This document shows, one piece after another, positions 34,461-42,977 of a stretch of 53,371 bases of DNA; position 1 is the first letter of the stretch, and the number at the start of each line of letters is the position of its first letter. Source of the DNA: an uncultured Clostridium sp. (GTDB lineage Bacteria > Bacillota > Clostridia > Lachnospirales > Lachnospiraceae); the NCBI GenBank assembly GCA_900542035.1, contig UQMJ01000020.1:1-53371 (forward strand). The letters run 5' to 3'. The position numbers and the translations under genes are program-made. The notes beneath the pieces were generated by a model. That model ran no database searches. It saw only the letters and a program-made list of their open reading frames with translations, and was not told where the DNA came from.

Positions 34461-34520
34461 CGTACAAACAGCAGGAAGCGGCAGCTATTCTCATAACTGC
34501 CGCTTCCTGCTGTTTGTACG
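34461..34520 (-). terminator. very long perfect terminator after the sensor kinase gene
   Basis: Two exactly complementary 24-bp arms (34461-34484 and 34497-34520) enclose a 12-nt loop. On the minus strand the second arm is followed by TTTTT. It lies 10 bp past the kinase stop, just before the polysaccharide promoter, and would insulate that operon. Perfect 24-bp stems are longer than usual for intrinsic terminators. Confidence 0.85.
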
Positions 34521-34530
34521 CAGACAACCT

Positions 34531-36840
34531 TTACCAACGAATTGTTACTTTAAATAAGTCTGCCTCGACTTCTATCTCCATCTTACCGCCCTGAAGCTCT
34601 ACAAAACTTTTGGCAATGGCCAGACCCAGGCCGGATCCTTCTGTATTACGGGAAACGTCTCCTCTGACAAACCGTTCTGTCAATTCATTTGGAGAGACGT
34701 TTAACTCTGCCGCAGAAATGTTTTTCATGGTAATCACAACATGATTCTGGCCTGCGCCGCCTTCCCATTCACCGTTTTGAGCGTATTCTGCCTGCATTTC
34801 AACGTATGCACGCGTTCCAGGCAGCGCGTATTTCGTAATATTTACCAACAGATTTTCAAATACCCGATAGGTCTTCTGGCTGTCCAGGTTTAAAATCACT
34901 TTTTCTTCTGGAAGATTCCAGCGGAAATCAATTCCAGACGCTTCTATCCGGTCTCCCAATTCCAGACGCACCTGCTTTAACAGGCTGACAATGTCCACTT
35001 CCACCAGATTCACGGGAGTGATTCCGCTGTTGGCCTTGCTGACCTCAAACAAGTCCTCAATCAATGATTTTAACCTCATGGATTTTCCTTCCAGCACCTC
35101 AATATAACTGCGCCGCTCTTCCTCTGTGACGTCTTCTTGTTTTAACAGGTTTACATACGTTATAATGGCGGTCAGAGGTGTTTTTAAATCGTGGGACACA
35201 TTGGTTACCAGCTCTGTTTTCATTCTCTGGCTTTTTACTTCTTCCTGAACCGCTTTTTTAAATCCATTCTGAATCCGCAGAAGCTGGCTGTAAAATGGGG
35301 CAAATATTCCCAGATCTTCTTCTATTTTTACATCCAGATTCCCGTCTGCCATCTCGTTAATTGCCGACAGCAGCACCTGATATTTCTGGCAGGCCTTTTC
35401 CCAGTACCGTTTCAAAATGACAAATAAAACAATGGAATAAACAATCAGCGCAAAGATTCCAAAAAACCACAGACAGCAGATTACTGTTAAAATAACAAAA
35501 TTTGCAATCACAATCTTCAAAATCGTCTTATTGGATTTTTCCTGCCAGTCAGTCTCGATAATGGAATCCAGAAATCTGACACAGTATTTTTTTACCCAGC
35601 GGCAGATGGCAAACATCCATCTGCAGCACCAGCCGGTTACGGTTCTTTCCTTAAAGTAGCGGACCGGCCCCAGGGTAAAAATACTTCTTACGCACAGCGC
35701 TGACCAGAATACGATTCCAAATGTAACTGCCCAGTACAGTCCGTTTAAAACTCCCACGATCTCGGAGCTTCCCTGATAGCCAAAAAGCTTGCCCAGAATG
35801 TTCATCAGTTCTCCATTCATGGCTGCTTCAATCATTCCGCTGCCATAGATAACAAGGAACGCATCTGCAAACAGCATGGCTCCCACAAGCGCCAGCGGCG
35901 CTCTGCTCACCTTTCCAGTCCCCAGGCTGACAATGGGAAGAAGCGGCAAAAGCCATGCGGCAGCCACTAAAAATACGGCCAAAGCTGACCAAATCAGCAG
36001 AAAGACTCCATTTGCTGCTAAGTCATTCATGTCAATCCCTGTCAGTTCTTCTCCTGTCCCAAGGAGCATTTCTTTTTCCACTACAAATTCATAGGTTCTG
36101 TTTTCAGGTCCGGAAAAAGAAATTCCTTCATATACATAATCCCTTCCGAACTGGGACGCCAGGGGATCTCCTCCTCCGTACACATTGGAAAATACGTACT
36201 GGTGCTCTTCTAATATCTGTACGGCTTCTTTATTGCCTGCCGCTCCCGCATAGGAACACCTTCCCATATTGTCAAAGGTAATTTTCACAACAGCGTCATT
36301 TTCATAATCAATATCCGACGCTCCTTTTGACAGCACCTGCCCGTTTTCATCTAAAACCCTGACGTTGTCCGGCCCTTTCAGTGTCTGCAATGCCCCGTTC
36401 CATTCTGCGCCCATCTCGTCCACATATCTTCGGACTTCTTCCAGGTAAGCGGTATCTGGTTCATATACTTCCCAGTCCGCTTCTTCGTTTTCTGAAGCAG
36501 AAGCCGTATTTTCTGCGGCGCTTTCTGCCTTCGTCCGGCTTTCTAACAACCCTTCCAGCTCTGGCACAAAGACCTGGGACGGCTGCAGTTTTTTCCCCGA
36601 ATGATTCTGAACCTCTTCCATCCACATTCCATATGCGCCGTTCTGAACCATCGCTGCCACATTATTGACTCTCTCGTTATTGAGTGAATCTATCTCGTAA
36701 CTCAGGTATCTGGCCTTCCAGTTTTCTGCCTGTTCCCAGATATAGGGGTATGCGCCGACCATCCCTGTTGCTGCTGCAATGACCAGCAGCCATGTTAAAA
36801 AAATGCCTAATCTATGCTTGTTTTTCAATTTTGTATCCAA
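34531..36840 (-). CDS. membrane sensor histidine kinase
   Basis: A 769-residue kinase, unusually large for its class. One N-terminal helix precedes an extracytoplasmic domain (~45-275); a block of about five or six helices (~275-475) follows, then a HAMP-like segment and the HisKA box NVSHDLKTPLTAI with His550. The ATPase domain shows the N box (NLLVNITKY) and G boxes (GSGLGLAIAKSF). The kinase frame starts with TTG at 36840, overlapping the regulator gene by 29 bp; no ATG fits, so the exact start is uncertain. It is cotranscribed with the OmpR-type regulator and a small membrane protein. The signal is unknown; a cell-envelope stress role is only a guess from topology. Confidence 0.85.
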   Translation of the reverse strand: MDTKLKNKHRLGIFLTWLLVIAAATGMVGAYPYIWEQAENWKARYLSYEIDSLNNERVNNVAAMVQNGAYGMWMEEVQNHSGKKLQPSQVFVPELEGLLESRTKAESAAENTASASENEEADWEVYEPDTAYLEEVRRYVDEMGAEWNGALQTLKGPDNVRVLDENGQVLSKGASDIDYENDAVVKITFDNMGRCSYAGAAGNKEAVQILEEHQYVFSNVYGGGDPLASQFGRDYVYEGISFSGPENRTYEFVVEKEMLLGTGEELTGIDMNDLAANGVFLLIWSALAVFLVAAAWLLPLLPIVSLGTGKVSRAPLALVGAMLFADAFLVIYGSGMIEAAMNGELMNILGKLFGYQGSSEIVGVLNGLYWAVTFGIVFWSALCVRSIFTLGPVRYFKERTVTGWCCRWMFAICRWVKKYCVRFLDSIIETDWQEKSNKTILKIVIANFVILTVICCLWFFGIFALIVYSIVLFVILKRYWEKACQKYQVLLSAINEMADGNLDVKIEEDLGIFAPFYSQLLRIQNGFKKAVQEEVKSQRMKTELVTNVSHDLKTPLTAIITYVNLLKQEDVTEEERRSYIEVLEGKSMRLKSLIEDLFEVSKANSGITPVNLVEVDIVSLLKQVRLELGDRIEASGIDFRWNLPEEKVILNLDSQKTYRVFENLLVNITKYALPGTRAYVEMQAEYAQNGEWEGGAGQNHVVITMKNISAAELNVSPNELTERFVRGDVSRNTEGSGLGLAIAKSFVELQGGKMEIEVEADLFKVTIRW

Positions 36841-37522
36841 CTCCCCACACCACCTTTAAATATTTGGGCTCCTTTGGGTTAATCTCGATTTTTTCCCGAA
36901 TGTTCCGGACATGAACCATGACTGTATCTGTATTTACTGCCCGTTCATTCCACACTCTTTCATAAATCTCCTCTGCCGAGAATACCCGTCCAGGATTCTT
37001 GATTAACAGTAATAAAATTTTAAATTCCATTGGCGTCAGACGCACAGGACTTCCGTCTGCAAGGACTTCTACCGTCTCTTCGTTGACTTCCAGCCCTCCA
37101 ATCTGGTAAATCCTGGAGTTTTCCGGTTCTTTTTTCTCCAGTCTGTCCATAAACCGTTTATAACGGCGAAGCTGGGAACCAACTCTTGCAAGCAGTTCCA
37201 TGGGAGTAAATGGCTTTGTAATATAGTCGTCAGCGCCCATATTCAGCCCCATAATTTTATCAACTTCTTCTGATTTGGCAGATAAGAAAATCACTGGAAT
37301 ATCCCACTTTTCTCTCAGCCGTACCACCATGGTAATTCCATCCATCCTGGGCATCATCACGTCTACAATCGCCAGATGGATCTCTTCCCTCTCCATAATC
37401 TCCAGTCCTTCTATGCCATCTGCCGCCTGAAATACAATATAATTCTGGCTTTTTAAAAAGATTTCTACTCCTTCTCGGATCTCTTTATCATCCTCTACCA
37501 ATAAAATACGGTTTGCTTCCAT
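36812..37522 (-). CDS. OmpR-family response regulator
   Basis: A 236-residue regulator. The receiver domain (~1-120) has the acidic pair VEDD, phosphoacceptor Asp54 (IVDVMMPRMDG) and the lysine of ITKPF. The C-terminal winged helix (~135-235) has RLTPMEFKILLLLIKNPGRV and the transactivation/recognition helix AVNTDTVMVHVRNIREKIE. It is partner to the kinase gene it overlaps. The likely targets are unknown. Confidence 0.92.
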   Translation of the reverse strand: MEANRILLVEDDKEIREGVEIFLKSQNYIVFQAADGIEGLEIMEREEIHLAIVDVMMPRMDGITMVVRLREKWDIPVIFLSAKSEEVDKIMGLNMGADDYITKPFTPMELLARVGSQLRRYKRFMDRLEKKEPENSRIYQIGGLEVNEETVEVLADGSPVRLTPMEFKILLLLIKNPGRVFSAEEIYERVWNERAVNTDTVMVHVRNIREKIEINPKEPKYLKVVWGVGYKIEKQA

Positions 37523-37544
37523 TCCTGCTACCCTTCCTCGCTCG

Positions 37545-37727
37545 TTATTCCGTTTTTGTATCCGGTATCTTGGAGTTAGTATAGCACGTCTCTCTCTTGC
37601 TGTGCAGGATTTTTTCCCGCTTTCTCCGAATCATATCAATGCAGGTATCTGTAAATATCATAGAAACGATAAATACCGTTATTATGAAAATCCCGCAGGC
37701 CGTCCACCTCATCACTTCCTGAACCAT
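37545..37727 (-). CDS. 60-residue single-helix membrane protein
   Basis: A small protein beginning MVQEVMRW with one transmembrane helix (~9-30, TACGIFIITVFIVSMIFT), then a basic segment (RRKREKILHSKRET) and a hydrophilic tail. GGGAGG precedes the ATG at 37727; the open frame extends to 37892 but has no site there. It ends 22 bp before the response-regulator gene, so it is the first gene of that operon. Small membrane proteins of this kind can modulate sensor kinases; no family is recognised. Confidence 0.55.
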   Translation of the reverse strand: MVQEVMRWTACGIFIITVFIVSMIFTDTCIDMIRRKREKILHSKRETCYTNSKIPDTKTE

Positions 37728-37825
37728 GTTCCAATTCCTCCCTTCTCCTGATGTGCTTTTAGTATATCTGATATTTCTAAAGCTGGGCGGGAGGAAAAAC
37801 GAAAGAATTTCTAAAGATTTGGCGG

Positions 37826-37851
37826 CAAAAAAGACGCTGCAAAATGCAGCG
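37826..37851 (-). terminator. terminator of the 37929-39389 transporter gene
   Basis: CGCTGC (37835-37840) pairs with GCAGCG (37846-37851) across AAAAT. On the minus strand it is followed by TCTTTTTT. Confidence 0.65.
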
Positions 37852-37870
37852 CCCCTTAACCAGACTCTGG

Positions 37871-37907
37871 CATCAGTGTACACGGACAACACGCCTGTAC
37901 ACTGATG
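37871..37907. repeat. perfect 12-bp inverted repeat in the transporter 3' UTR
   Basis: CATCAGTGTACA (37871-37882) and TGTACACTGATG (37896-37907) are exact complements with a 13-nt loop. It has no T-run on either strand and lies 22 bp after the transporter stop, before a separate terminator. It may stabilise the mRNA end. Confidence 0.6.
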
Positions 37908-37928
37908 ATACTCACATTTGAAACAAAT

Positions 37929-39389
37929 TTATATTAGAACATTCGCCACTGGAAGACTAATCAGCAGCACGACTGCCAATTCGATTGCAATAAACATTAA
38001 TGTATATTTATAGATTTCTTTTGGCTGCAGCCATTCTTTATTGCCAAATAGCATTGCCGCAAACGGAGATGCCGCTGGCGTTATAGCAGCCGATGACAGT
38101 ACAAATAAAATCATCATAGACACTACGGGTGCAGAATCCATTCCAGATGCCAGACAGAACGTAGCGATAATCGGCTGCAAAAGAAGTCCGATAACAAAGC
38201 TATTGCACAGATTCGTAAGCACTACAGTAAGCAGCATAATAATAATAGCAAATGCTGCGACTGGAACTCCTTCAAACAGCGGCATCAGCACCGTATTTAA
38301 AAAAGCAGAGACGCCTGTGCTTTCATCTGTTAATGTATTTCCCAGAAGAATTGCAGATGCAATTAAGAAATATGTACTCCAGGAAAAGCTCTTCATGCTG
38401 TCACGAAATACCATCAATGGCTTTCCTGAAATCCGGATCGTACACATCAAAAATACAACCAGCATCGCAATACCATAGGTATTTGCCTTAATCACGCGGG
38501 CAACGCTCCAGTTTGGAGCAATACTAGGAATTAAAAGTACTATAATAAATGATGCAAATGAAATTGCTATCATTTTCTGGTGTAAGGTCATTGGCGGAAG
38601 CGGATTTTTATTCAAATCTTCCATTGTCAGATTTTTTAATTTGCTGACATCCGGACGCAGCACAAACTTCGCAAACAGCACCAGAATAATGACACAGACA
38701 AATGCATGAATCAGACCAGTTGCCAGATAACCAGCACTATTCACCTCGACAGGTACTCCCATAATATTTCCTGTCACTGTGGAATAATTGCTGAGTAGCG
38801 CGAGACCGTTTCCCATAAAAGGTGGAACCGGAAAGCCCAGCAATGTTGCAATCGTTACAAGAATCAGCATGATCGTCGGAAATTTTTCATTTTTCTTCAT
38901 TCCTACTGTATCAAAAATATCATATAAAATAGGTCCGAACAGAAAAATCGGAGTAAATCCTCCCATAAATGCGCCCATCAGTATGCAGCCTGTCAAAATA
39001 TAGAATACCAGCATCCATGGGTGGCCCAGGCAGCTTTTTCTTGTCAGGAAAAATCGTCCGCAGTATTCCGTCAGCCGATTGTCTACCATCGTATTAATTA
39101 CCAGAAGCAGAAACATTACCTGAACCAGAATCGCGTTTCCAAATGTCGCTGACAATACGGCGTTCATATTACTGCTTCCAGAAATACCTACCATAAAAAT
39201 AGCCAGAATACTGGATGTTGTAGGATCGGATGTCGTCCACAGATAAAGTGTTCCAATAAAAATCCCCAAAATCTTCATTCCAATTGGCGTAATACATGGC
39301 AGTTGAATCGGAAGAATCGGAAACAGCAGCATAATCGCCACTCCAATTGCCAGGTGCACGTATCTCAAATCTCTTTTTTTCGTTTGCAT
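37929..39389 (-). CDS. SLC13-like transporter of the arylsulfotransferase locus
   Basis: A 486-residue membrane protein with about twelve helices. The SNT-like hairpin motifs are replaced by LGFPVPPFMGNGLALLSNYS in the first half and SSAAITPAASPFAAMLFGNK in the second, which places it in a distinct branch of the DASS/SLC13 superfamily. The start at 39389 (MQTKKRDLRY) is chosen for the GGGGG site upstream; the longest frame to 39467 runs through the operator. It is divergent from the Crp/Fnr gene and shares its operator with the sulfotransferase gene, so it probably carries a substrate or product of that enzyme, such as an organic anion. Confidence 0.8.
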   Translation of the reverse strand: MQTKKRDLRYVHLAIGVAIMLLFPILPIQLPCITPIGMKILGIFIGTLYLWTTSDPTTSSILAIFMVGISGSSNMNAVLSATFGNAILVQVMFLLLVINTMVDNRLTEYCGRFFLTRKSCLGHPWMLVFYILTGCILMGAFMGGFTPIFLFGPILYDIFDTVGMKKNEKFPTIMLILVTIATLLGFPVPPFMGNGLALLSNYSTVTGNIMGVPVEVNSAGYLATGLIHAFVCVIILVLFAKFVLRPDVSKLKNLTMEDLNKNPLPPMTLHQKMIAISFASFIIVLLIPSIAPNWSVARVIKANTYGIAMLVVFLMCTIRISGKPLMVFRDSMKSFSWSTYFLIASAILLGNTLTDESTGVSAFLNTVLMPLFEGVPVAAFAIIIMLLTVVLTNLCNSFVIGLLLQPIIATFCLASGMDSAPVVSMMILFVLSSAAITPAASPFAAMLFGNKEWLQPKEIYKYTLMFIAIELAVVLLISLPVANVLI

Positions 39390-39454
39390 GATAATAACCC
39401 CCATTTTTATTAGTTGCGAACCTTTAAAATTATGATAATATATTAACAAGGTTA

Positions 39455-39477
39455 AAAATATAGTCACGACTAATTTT
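39455..39477. promoter_or_regulatory. Crp/Fnr-type operator between transporter and regulator genes
   Basis: TAGTCACGACTA (39461-39472) with AAAAT and ATTTT flanks is a near-perfect dyad. The only other copy seen in the window is at 40185-40207 before the sulfotransferase gene. Relative to a minus-strand -10 box TATCAT at 39437-39432 its centre is at -41.5, the classical class II activator position. It may also autoregulate the regulator gene. Confidence 0.7.
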
Positions 39478-39508
39478 CTAAAAAAATAAAACTGCGAGGA
39501 CAGACATT

Positions 39509-40177
39509 ATGATTTCAAATGGAGTAAAAGCGTATTTTATGCAGTATGGAGCAAAGGTAACAGTCAGCAAGGGGACTTCTCTCTGCAATCCAAAACTGTC
39601 TGATAACTATGTTTATTATCTGGATAAAGGAATTGCAAGTCTCACTTCTTTGACAGAAGAAGGCACAGAAAAAGACTTTTTATATTTTCCGCCTGATCAC
39701 CTGTTAGGGTTTATGCCTGCTCTTATGCGGTATTACCGGAAACTCCGGAACGAATCCAATTCTGATAATAGTCCGTATCTGACCCCTTTTGGCATTACTC
39801 CTAAAACCGATTGTATTTTTTACCGTATCAGTGAATCTGTTTTTCAGTCTCTTTTAGAAACAGACCCCATTTTTCTGTCTTATGTTATGGAAACGACTAC
39901 CCGCAATTTTGCCTCTCTCGTCAGGAAATTTCAGGATACCCAGGAAGCAAAAATTTCCACGCGGCTTTACAAATGGCTTCTTACTTTTAGCCAGATAGAA
40001 AATAACTATCGGGCAGTACCTCGCGGCTTTACTTATACAGATATTGCAAAATATCTGGGAATCCATCCAGTTACCGTTGCCAAACTGGCTAGTGAATTAA
40101 AAAAAGATGGGATTATCAAAAAAGAACAAGGGCAGATTCTGATTATTGATGAAAAAAGACTGCGAGAACGGCTATAA
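39509..40177 (+). CDS. Crp/Fnr-family regulator
   Basis: A 222-residue regulator. The N-terminal cyclic-nucleotide-type beta barrel (~15-125) lacks an obvious cAMP-binding cassette and the Fnr cysteine cluster. A long dimer helix (~125-150) leads to the C-terminal winged helix with TYTDIAKYLGIHPVTVAKLA, then SELKKDGIIKKEQ. The arrangement is like CprK-type regulators that sense small aromatic molecules, which would suit control of a phenol-sulfating enzyme; this is inference. It lies between two identical-type operators and is probably the protein that binds them. GAGGAC precedes ATG. Confidence 0.85.
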   Translation: MISNGVKAYFMQYGAKVTVSKGTSLCNPKLSDNYVYYLDKGIASLTSLTEEGTEKDFLYFPPDHLLGFMPALMRYYRKLRNESNSDNSPYLTPFGITPKTDCIFYRISESVFQSLLETDPIFLSYVMETTTRNFASLVRKFQDTQEAKISTRLYKWLLTFSQIENNYRAVPRGFTYTDIAKYLGIHPVTVAKLASELKKDGIIKKEQGQILIIDEKRLRERL

Positions 40178-40184
40178 AGCCCTC

Positions 40185-40231
40185 AAAATGTAGTCATGAC
40201 TAATTTTATGTACCAAAGTATGTGTTATTCT
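40185..40231 (+). promoter_or_regulatory. Crp/Fnr-type operator and promoter of the sulfotransferase gene
   Basis: TAGTCATGACTA (40191-40202) with the same AAAAT and ATTTT flanks as the site at 39455. The -10 box TATTCT (40226-40231) puts the expected start at 40238 and the operator centre at -41.5. No good -35 box is present, as expected for an activator-dependent promoter. Confidence 0.7.
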
Positions 40232-40277
40232 TTTATCAAAATAAGTCCGGATTTTCCGGAAAAGGAGAGTTCATATT

Positions 40278-42143
40278 ATGGCAGGTGCATCTTATTCGTT
40301 TCAAGAACATCTGATAAAAAAGCAGGCTGCGGCTGAAAATGCCATGCTGCAGAAGCTTCGTTCCGGTAATTATACCATTGAAAATCCACTGGTATCCTAC
40401 AACCTTTATCTCATCAATCCTCTTTCTGCTGTGATTTCTTTCTATACAGAAGAAGAGACTGCTGTAACAGTTACGGTTTACGGCAAAACAAAACAGGCAT
40501 CCATTACCCACACATTTCCCAAAGCAAGAGAGCACGTTCTCCCAATTGTAGGCCTCTATTCCAACTATACGAACAAAGTAGAACTGCGGGCATACCGCGG
40601 CACTTCCCATGTCGTAGAAATTGCTGTTCCCGATCTGTTTGAGGGAGGAACTCCATTAGAATCTATGAATACTACACCAGAGTACTTACAAGACAGCTGT
40701 ATTTTTCTCTCTCCTGCCGGTTCTGAACTGGCTACAGCATATGACTATGCAGGTGATATTCGCTGGTGCCTGAATATTAAATGTGTATTTGACATGAAAC
40801 GGCTGAAAAATGGTCATGTACTGATGGGTACCGATCGTCTGGTAAGTATGCCCTATTATATGTCCGGTATGTATGAGACCAGTCCCTGCGGCAAGATCTA
40901 CCATGAATACAGGGTTCCAGGCGGCTCTCATCATGATGCATTTGAAATGCCTGACGGCAATCTCCTATGCCTGACTGAAGATCTTACCTCTCCTACCGTA
41001 GAAGATATGTGCGTCCTCTTAGACAGGGAAACTGGGGAAATCATAAAAACCTGGGATTACAAGTCTTTCCTGAAACCAGGGCTGGGAAAGAGCGGAAGCT
41101 GGTCTGAAAGAGACTGGTTCCATAACAACGCCGTCTGGTATGATGAAAACACGCACTCTCTTACCTTCTCAGGACGGCATATGGATTCCATTGTAAATAT
41201 TGATTTTGAGACTGGAAAATTAAACTGGATTCTTGGTGACCCTGAAGGATGGCCAAAAGAATGGGTAGATCAGTATTTCTTCAAACCAATCGGCAACAAT
41301 TTCGGATGGCAGTATGAGCAGCACGCCTGTCTGATTACTCCAAATGGGGATGTTATGTGCTTTGATAACCATCATTGGGGATCTAAGGTAAAAGAAAATT
41401 ACCTTATGGCTAAAAATAACTATTCCCGCGCTGTCCGCTACCGTATCAACACCAAGGATATGACCATTGAGCAGGTATGGGAATATGGAAAGGACAGAGG
41501 CGCTGAGTTCTTCTCTCCTTATATCTGCAATGTAGAGTTCTATAATGAAGGTCACTACATGGTGCATTCCGGAGGAATTGCTTACAACAAAGACGGCGAT
41601 ATTTCCGAATCTCTGGGAGCGTTTGAACAATTCATGGATGGTACGCTCAAAGCAACGACTCTGGAAATCTGCGATAACAAAATCATGCTGGAACTGCATA
41701 CCAAAGGCAATTACTATCGCGCGGAAAAAATGACACTCTATTCCGAAAATGGAAATCTGGATCTGGGAGACGGTTCTCTTCTTGGACACATGGGCGTAAC
41801 TGCCGAATTTGATACCGAAGTTCCGGCATCCCTCTCTGAAAGTCTGATTCCTGACAAATTTGAAGCTCGTGTAGAAGATGAGGAAGATCGATTTACCTTC
41901 CATGCGAAATTTGAAAAGGGGCAGCTTGTTATGCTGCTTCTTGAACAAGGCGATGAAGTTCACCGCTACTATATTTCTACTTCTGCCCTTTCCAGAAAAG
42001 CCATGTGCTGCGGCACCTTCCTTGAATCTGATGAACGGATTACGAAAACCAGCATCAACAAAGCCGGTTTAAAGGGAACTTATGAACTCTCTGTTATTGT
42101 CGATGATACAAAATATCCTTGCGGTGTAAGCATTTCATGCTAA
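40278..42143 (+). CDS. arylsulfate sulfotransferase (ASST), cytoplasmic type
   Basis: A 621-residue PAPS-independent sulfotransferase, which passes sulfate from a phenyl sulfate ester to another phenol by way of a sulfohistidine. An N-terminal beta domain (~30-120) precedes a six-bladed propeller. Family residues visible are His218/219 (GGSHHDAFEMPDG), His282 (DWFHNNAVWYD), Arg300 (FSGRHMDS), His349 (EQHACLITPNG) and DNHHWG (365/366); one of these histidines should be the sulfated one. There is no signal peptide and no cysteine pair for DsbA-type oxidation, unlike the periplasmic enzymes of Gram-negatives. It is related in style to the gut Eubacterium enzyme. GGAAAAGGAG precedes ATG. The gene follows a regulator and operator that it shares with a transporter gene. 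Confidence 0.88.
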   Translation: MAGASYSFQEHLIKKQAAAENAMLQKLRSGNYTIENPLVSYNLYLINPLSAVISFYTEEETAVTVTVYGKTKQASITHTFPKAREHVLPIVGLYSNYTNKVELRAYRGTSHVVEIAVPDLFEGGTPLESMNTTPEYLQDSCIFLSPAGSELATAYDYAGDIRWCLNIKCVFDMKRLKNGHVLMGTDRLVSMPYYMSGMYETSPCGKIYHEYRVPGGSHHDAFEMPDGNLLCLTEDLTSPTVEDMCVLLDRETGEIIKTWDYKSFLKPGLGKSGSWSERDWFHNNAVWYDENTHSLTFSGRHMDSIVNIDFETGKLNWILGDPEGWPKEWVDQYFFKPIGNNFGWQYEQHACLITPNGDVMCFDNHHWGSKVKENYLMAKNNYSRAVRYRINTKDMTIEQVWEYGKDRGAEFFSPYICNVEFYNEGHYMVHSGGIAYNKDGDISESLGAFEQFMDGTLKATTLEICDNKIMLELHTKGNYYRAEKMTLYSENGNLDLGDGSLLGHMGVTAEFDTEVPASLSESLIPDKFEARVEDEEDRFTFHAKFEKGQLVMLLLEQGDEVHRYYISTSALSRKAMCCGTFLESDERITKTSINKAGLKGTYELSVIVDDTKYPCGVSISC

Positions 42144-42154
42144 TTTGTTTTTAT

Positions 42155-42189
42155 AAAAGGGGGCTGCTGAATGTTAGCAGCCCCCTTTT
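42155..42189. terminator. bidirectional terminator, convergent genes
   Basis: A perfect 14-bp stem (AAAAGGGGGCTGCT at 42155-42168 with 42176-42189) and a 7-nt loop. It serves both the sulfotransferase gene and the amino-acid ABC operon. Confidence 0.85.
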
Positions 42190-42199
42190 TCCATCTCTC

Positions 42200-42967
42200 T
42201 TATTTCAGCATCTCCCCATATCTTCCCAAGAAGTTCTGGGTACGCTCATTATCCGAAGCAAATACCGTTTCCGGACTTCCCTCTTCAACTATTACGCCAT
42301 CTGCCATAAAAATGACCCGATCGGAAATATCCCTTGCAAATGCCATCTCGTGAGTAACGATTACCATGGCAATGTTTAAATCTGCCAGCGACCGGATTAC
42401 TTTTAACACTTCTCCCGTAAGTTCCGGATCCAGCGCCGACGTAGGCTCATCAAAGAACAAAATCTGCGGATTTAACGCCAATGCTCTGGCAATGGCAACC
42501 CGCTGGCATTGTCCTCCTGAAAGCTGGCATGGATAGGCGTCTGCCTTATCTTCCAGCCCCATTTTCCGGAGCAGTTCCCTTGCTTCGGACTCCACTTCCT
42601 TCTTGTCTCTCTTCTGGACATGGATCGGCGCGTCTGTGATATTTTTCATTACAGAATAATGTGGAAACAGATTAAAATTCTGAAATACCAGACCATACAG
42701 GCTTTGGATCTCTTTCAGCTCCTTCTTCGGCGCATACTGGATATTCCCTTTTTCATCTGACCAGACTGCCCTGGTCTGCCGATATAAAATCTCGCCCCTG
42801 TCCATGGTTTCCAGCATAGTCGCGCACCGAAGCAGAGTGGATTTTCCTGAACCAGACGGGCCGATAATGGACACAATCTCGCCATCTTCTACTGCCAGGG
42901 AAATATCTTTTAATACCGGCACATCTCCAAAAGACTTTTCGATGTGATTTATGGTTAAAATACTCAT
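42200..42967 (-). CDS. polar amino-acid ABC transporter ATPase
   Basis: A 255-residue ATPase of the GlnQ/HisP type. Walker A is GPSGSGKS (~35-42), the signature LSGGQCQRVAIARAL and Walker B ILFFDEPTSALD; the switch His is in VTHEM. The insertion SDEKGNIQYAPKKELKEIQS (~74-93) after the Walker A lobe is longer than in most homologues. The start at 42967 has GGAGGGG upstream. It is last in the operon of binding protein, permease and ATPase. Confidence 0.9.
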   Translation of the reverse strand: MSILTINHIEKSFGDVPVLKDISLAVEDGEIVSIIGPSGSGKSTLLRCATMLETMDRGEILYRQTRAVWSDEKGNIQYAPKKELKEIQSLYGLVFQNFNLFPHYSVMKNITDAPIHVQKRDKKEVESEARELLRKMGLEDKADAYPCQLSGGQCQRVAIARALALNPQILFFDEPTSALDPELTGEVLKVIRSLADLNIAMVIVTHEMAFARDISDRVIFMADGVIVEEGSPETVFASDNERTQNFLGRYGEMLK

Positions 42968-42977
42968 GTTCCCCTCC

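Noticed and set aside
34461..34520. 24-bp inverted repeat as an insertion-sequence end
   Set aside because: It lies 10 bp after a stop codon, forms one hairpin with a T-run on the coding strand, and has no transposase nearby; a terminator explains it.
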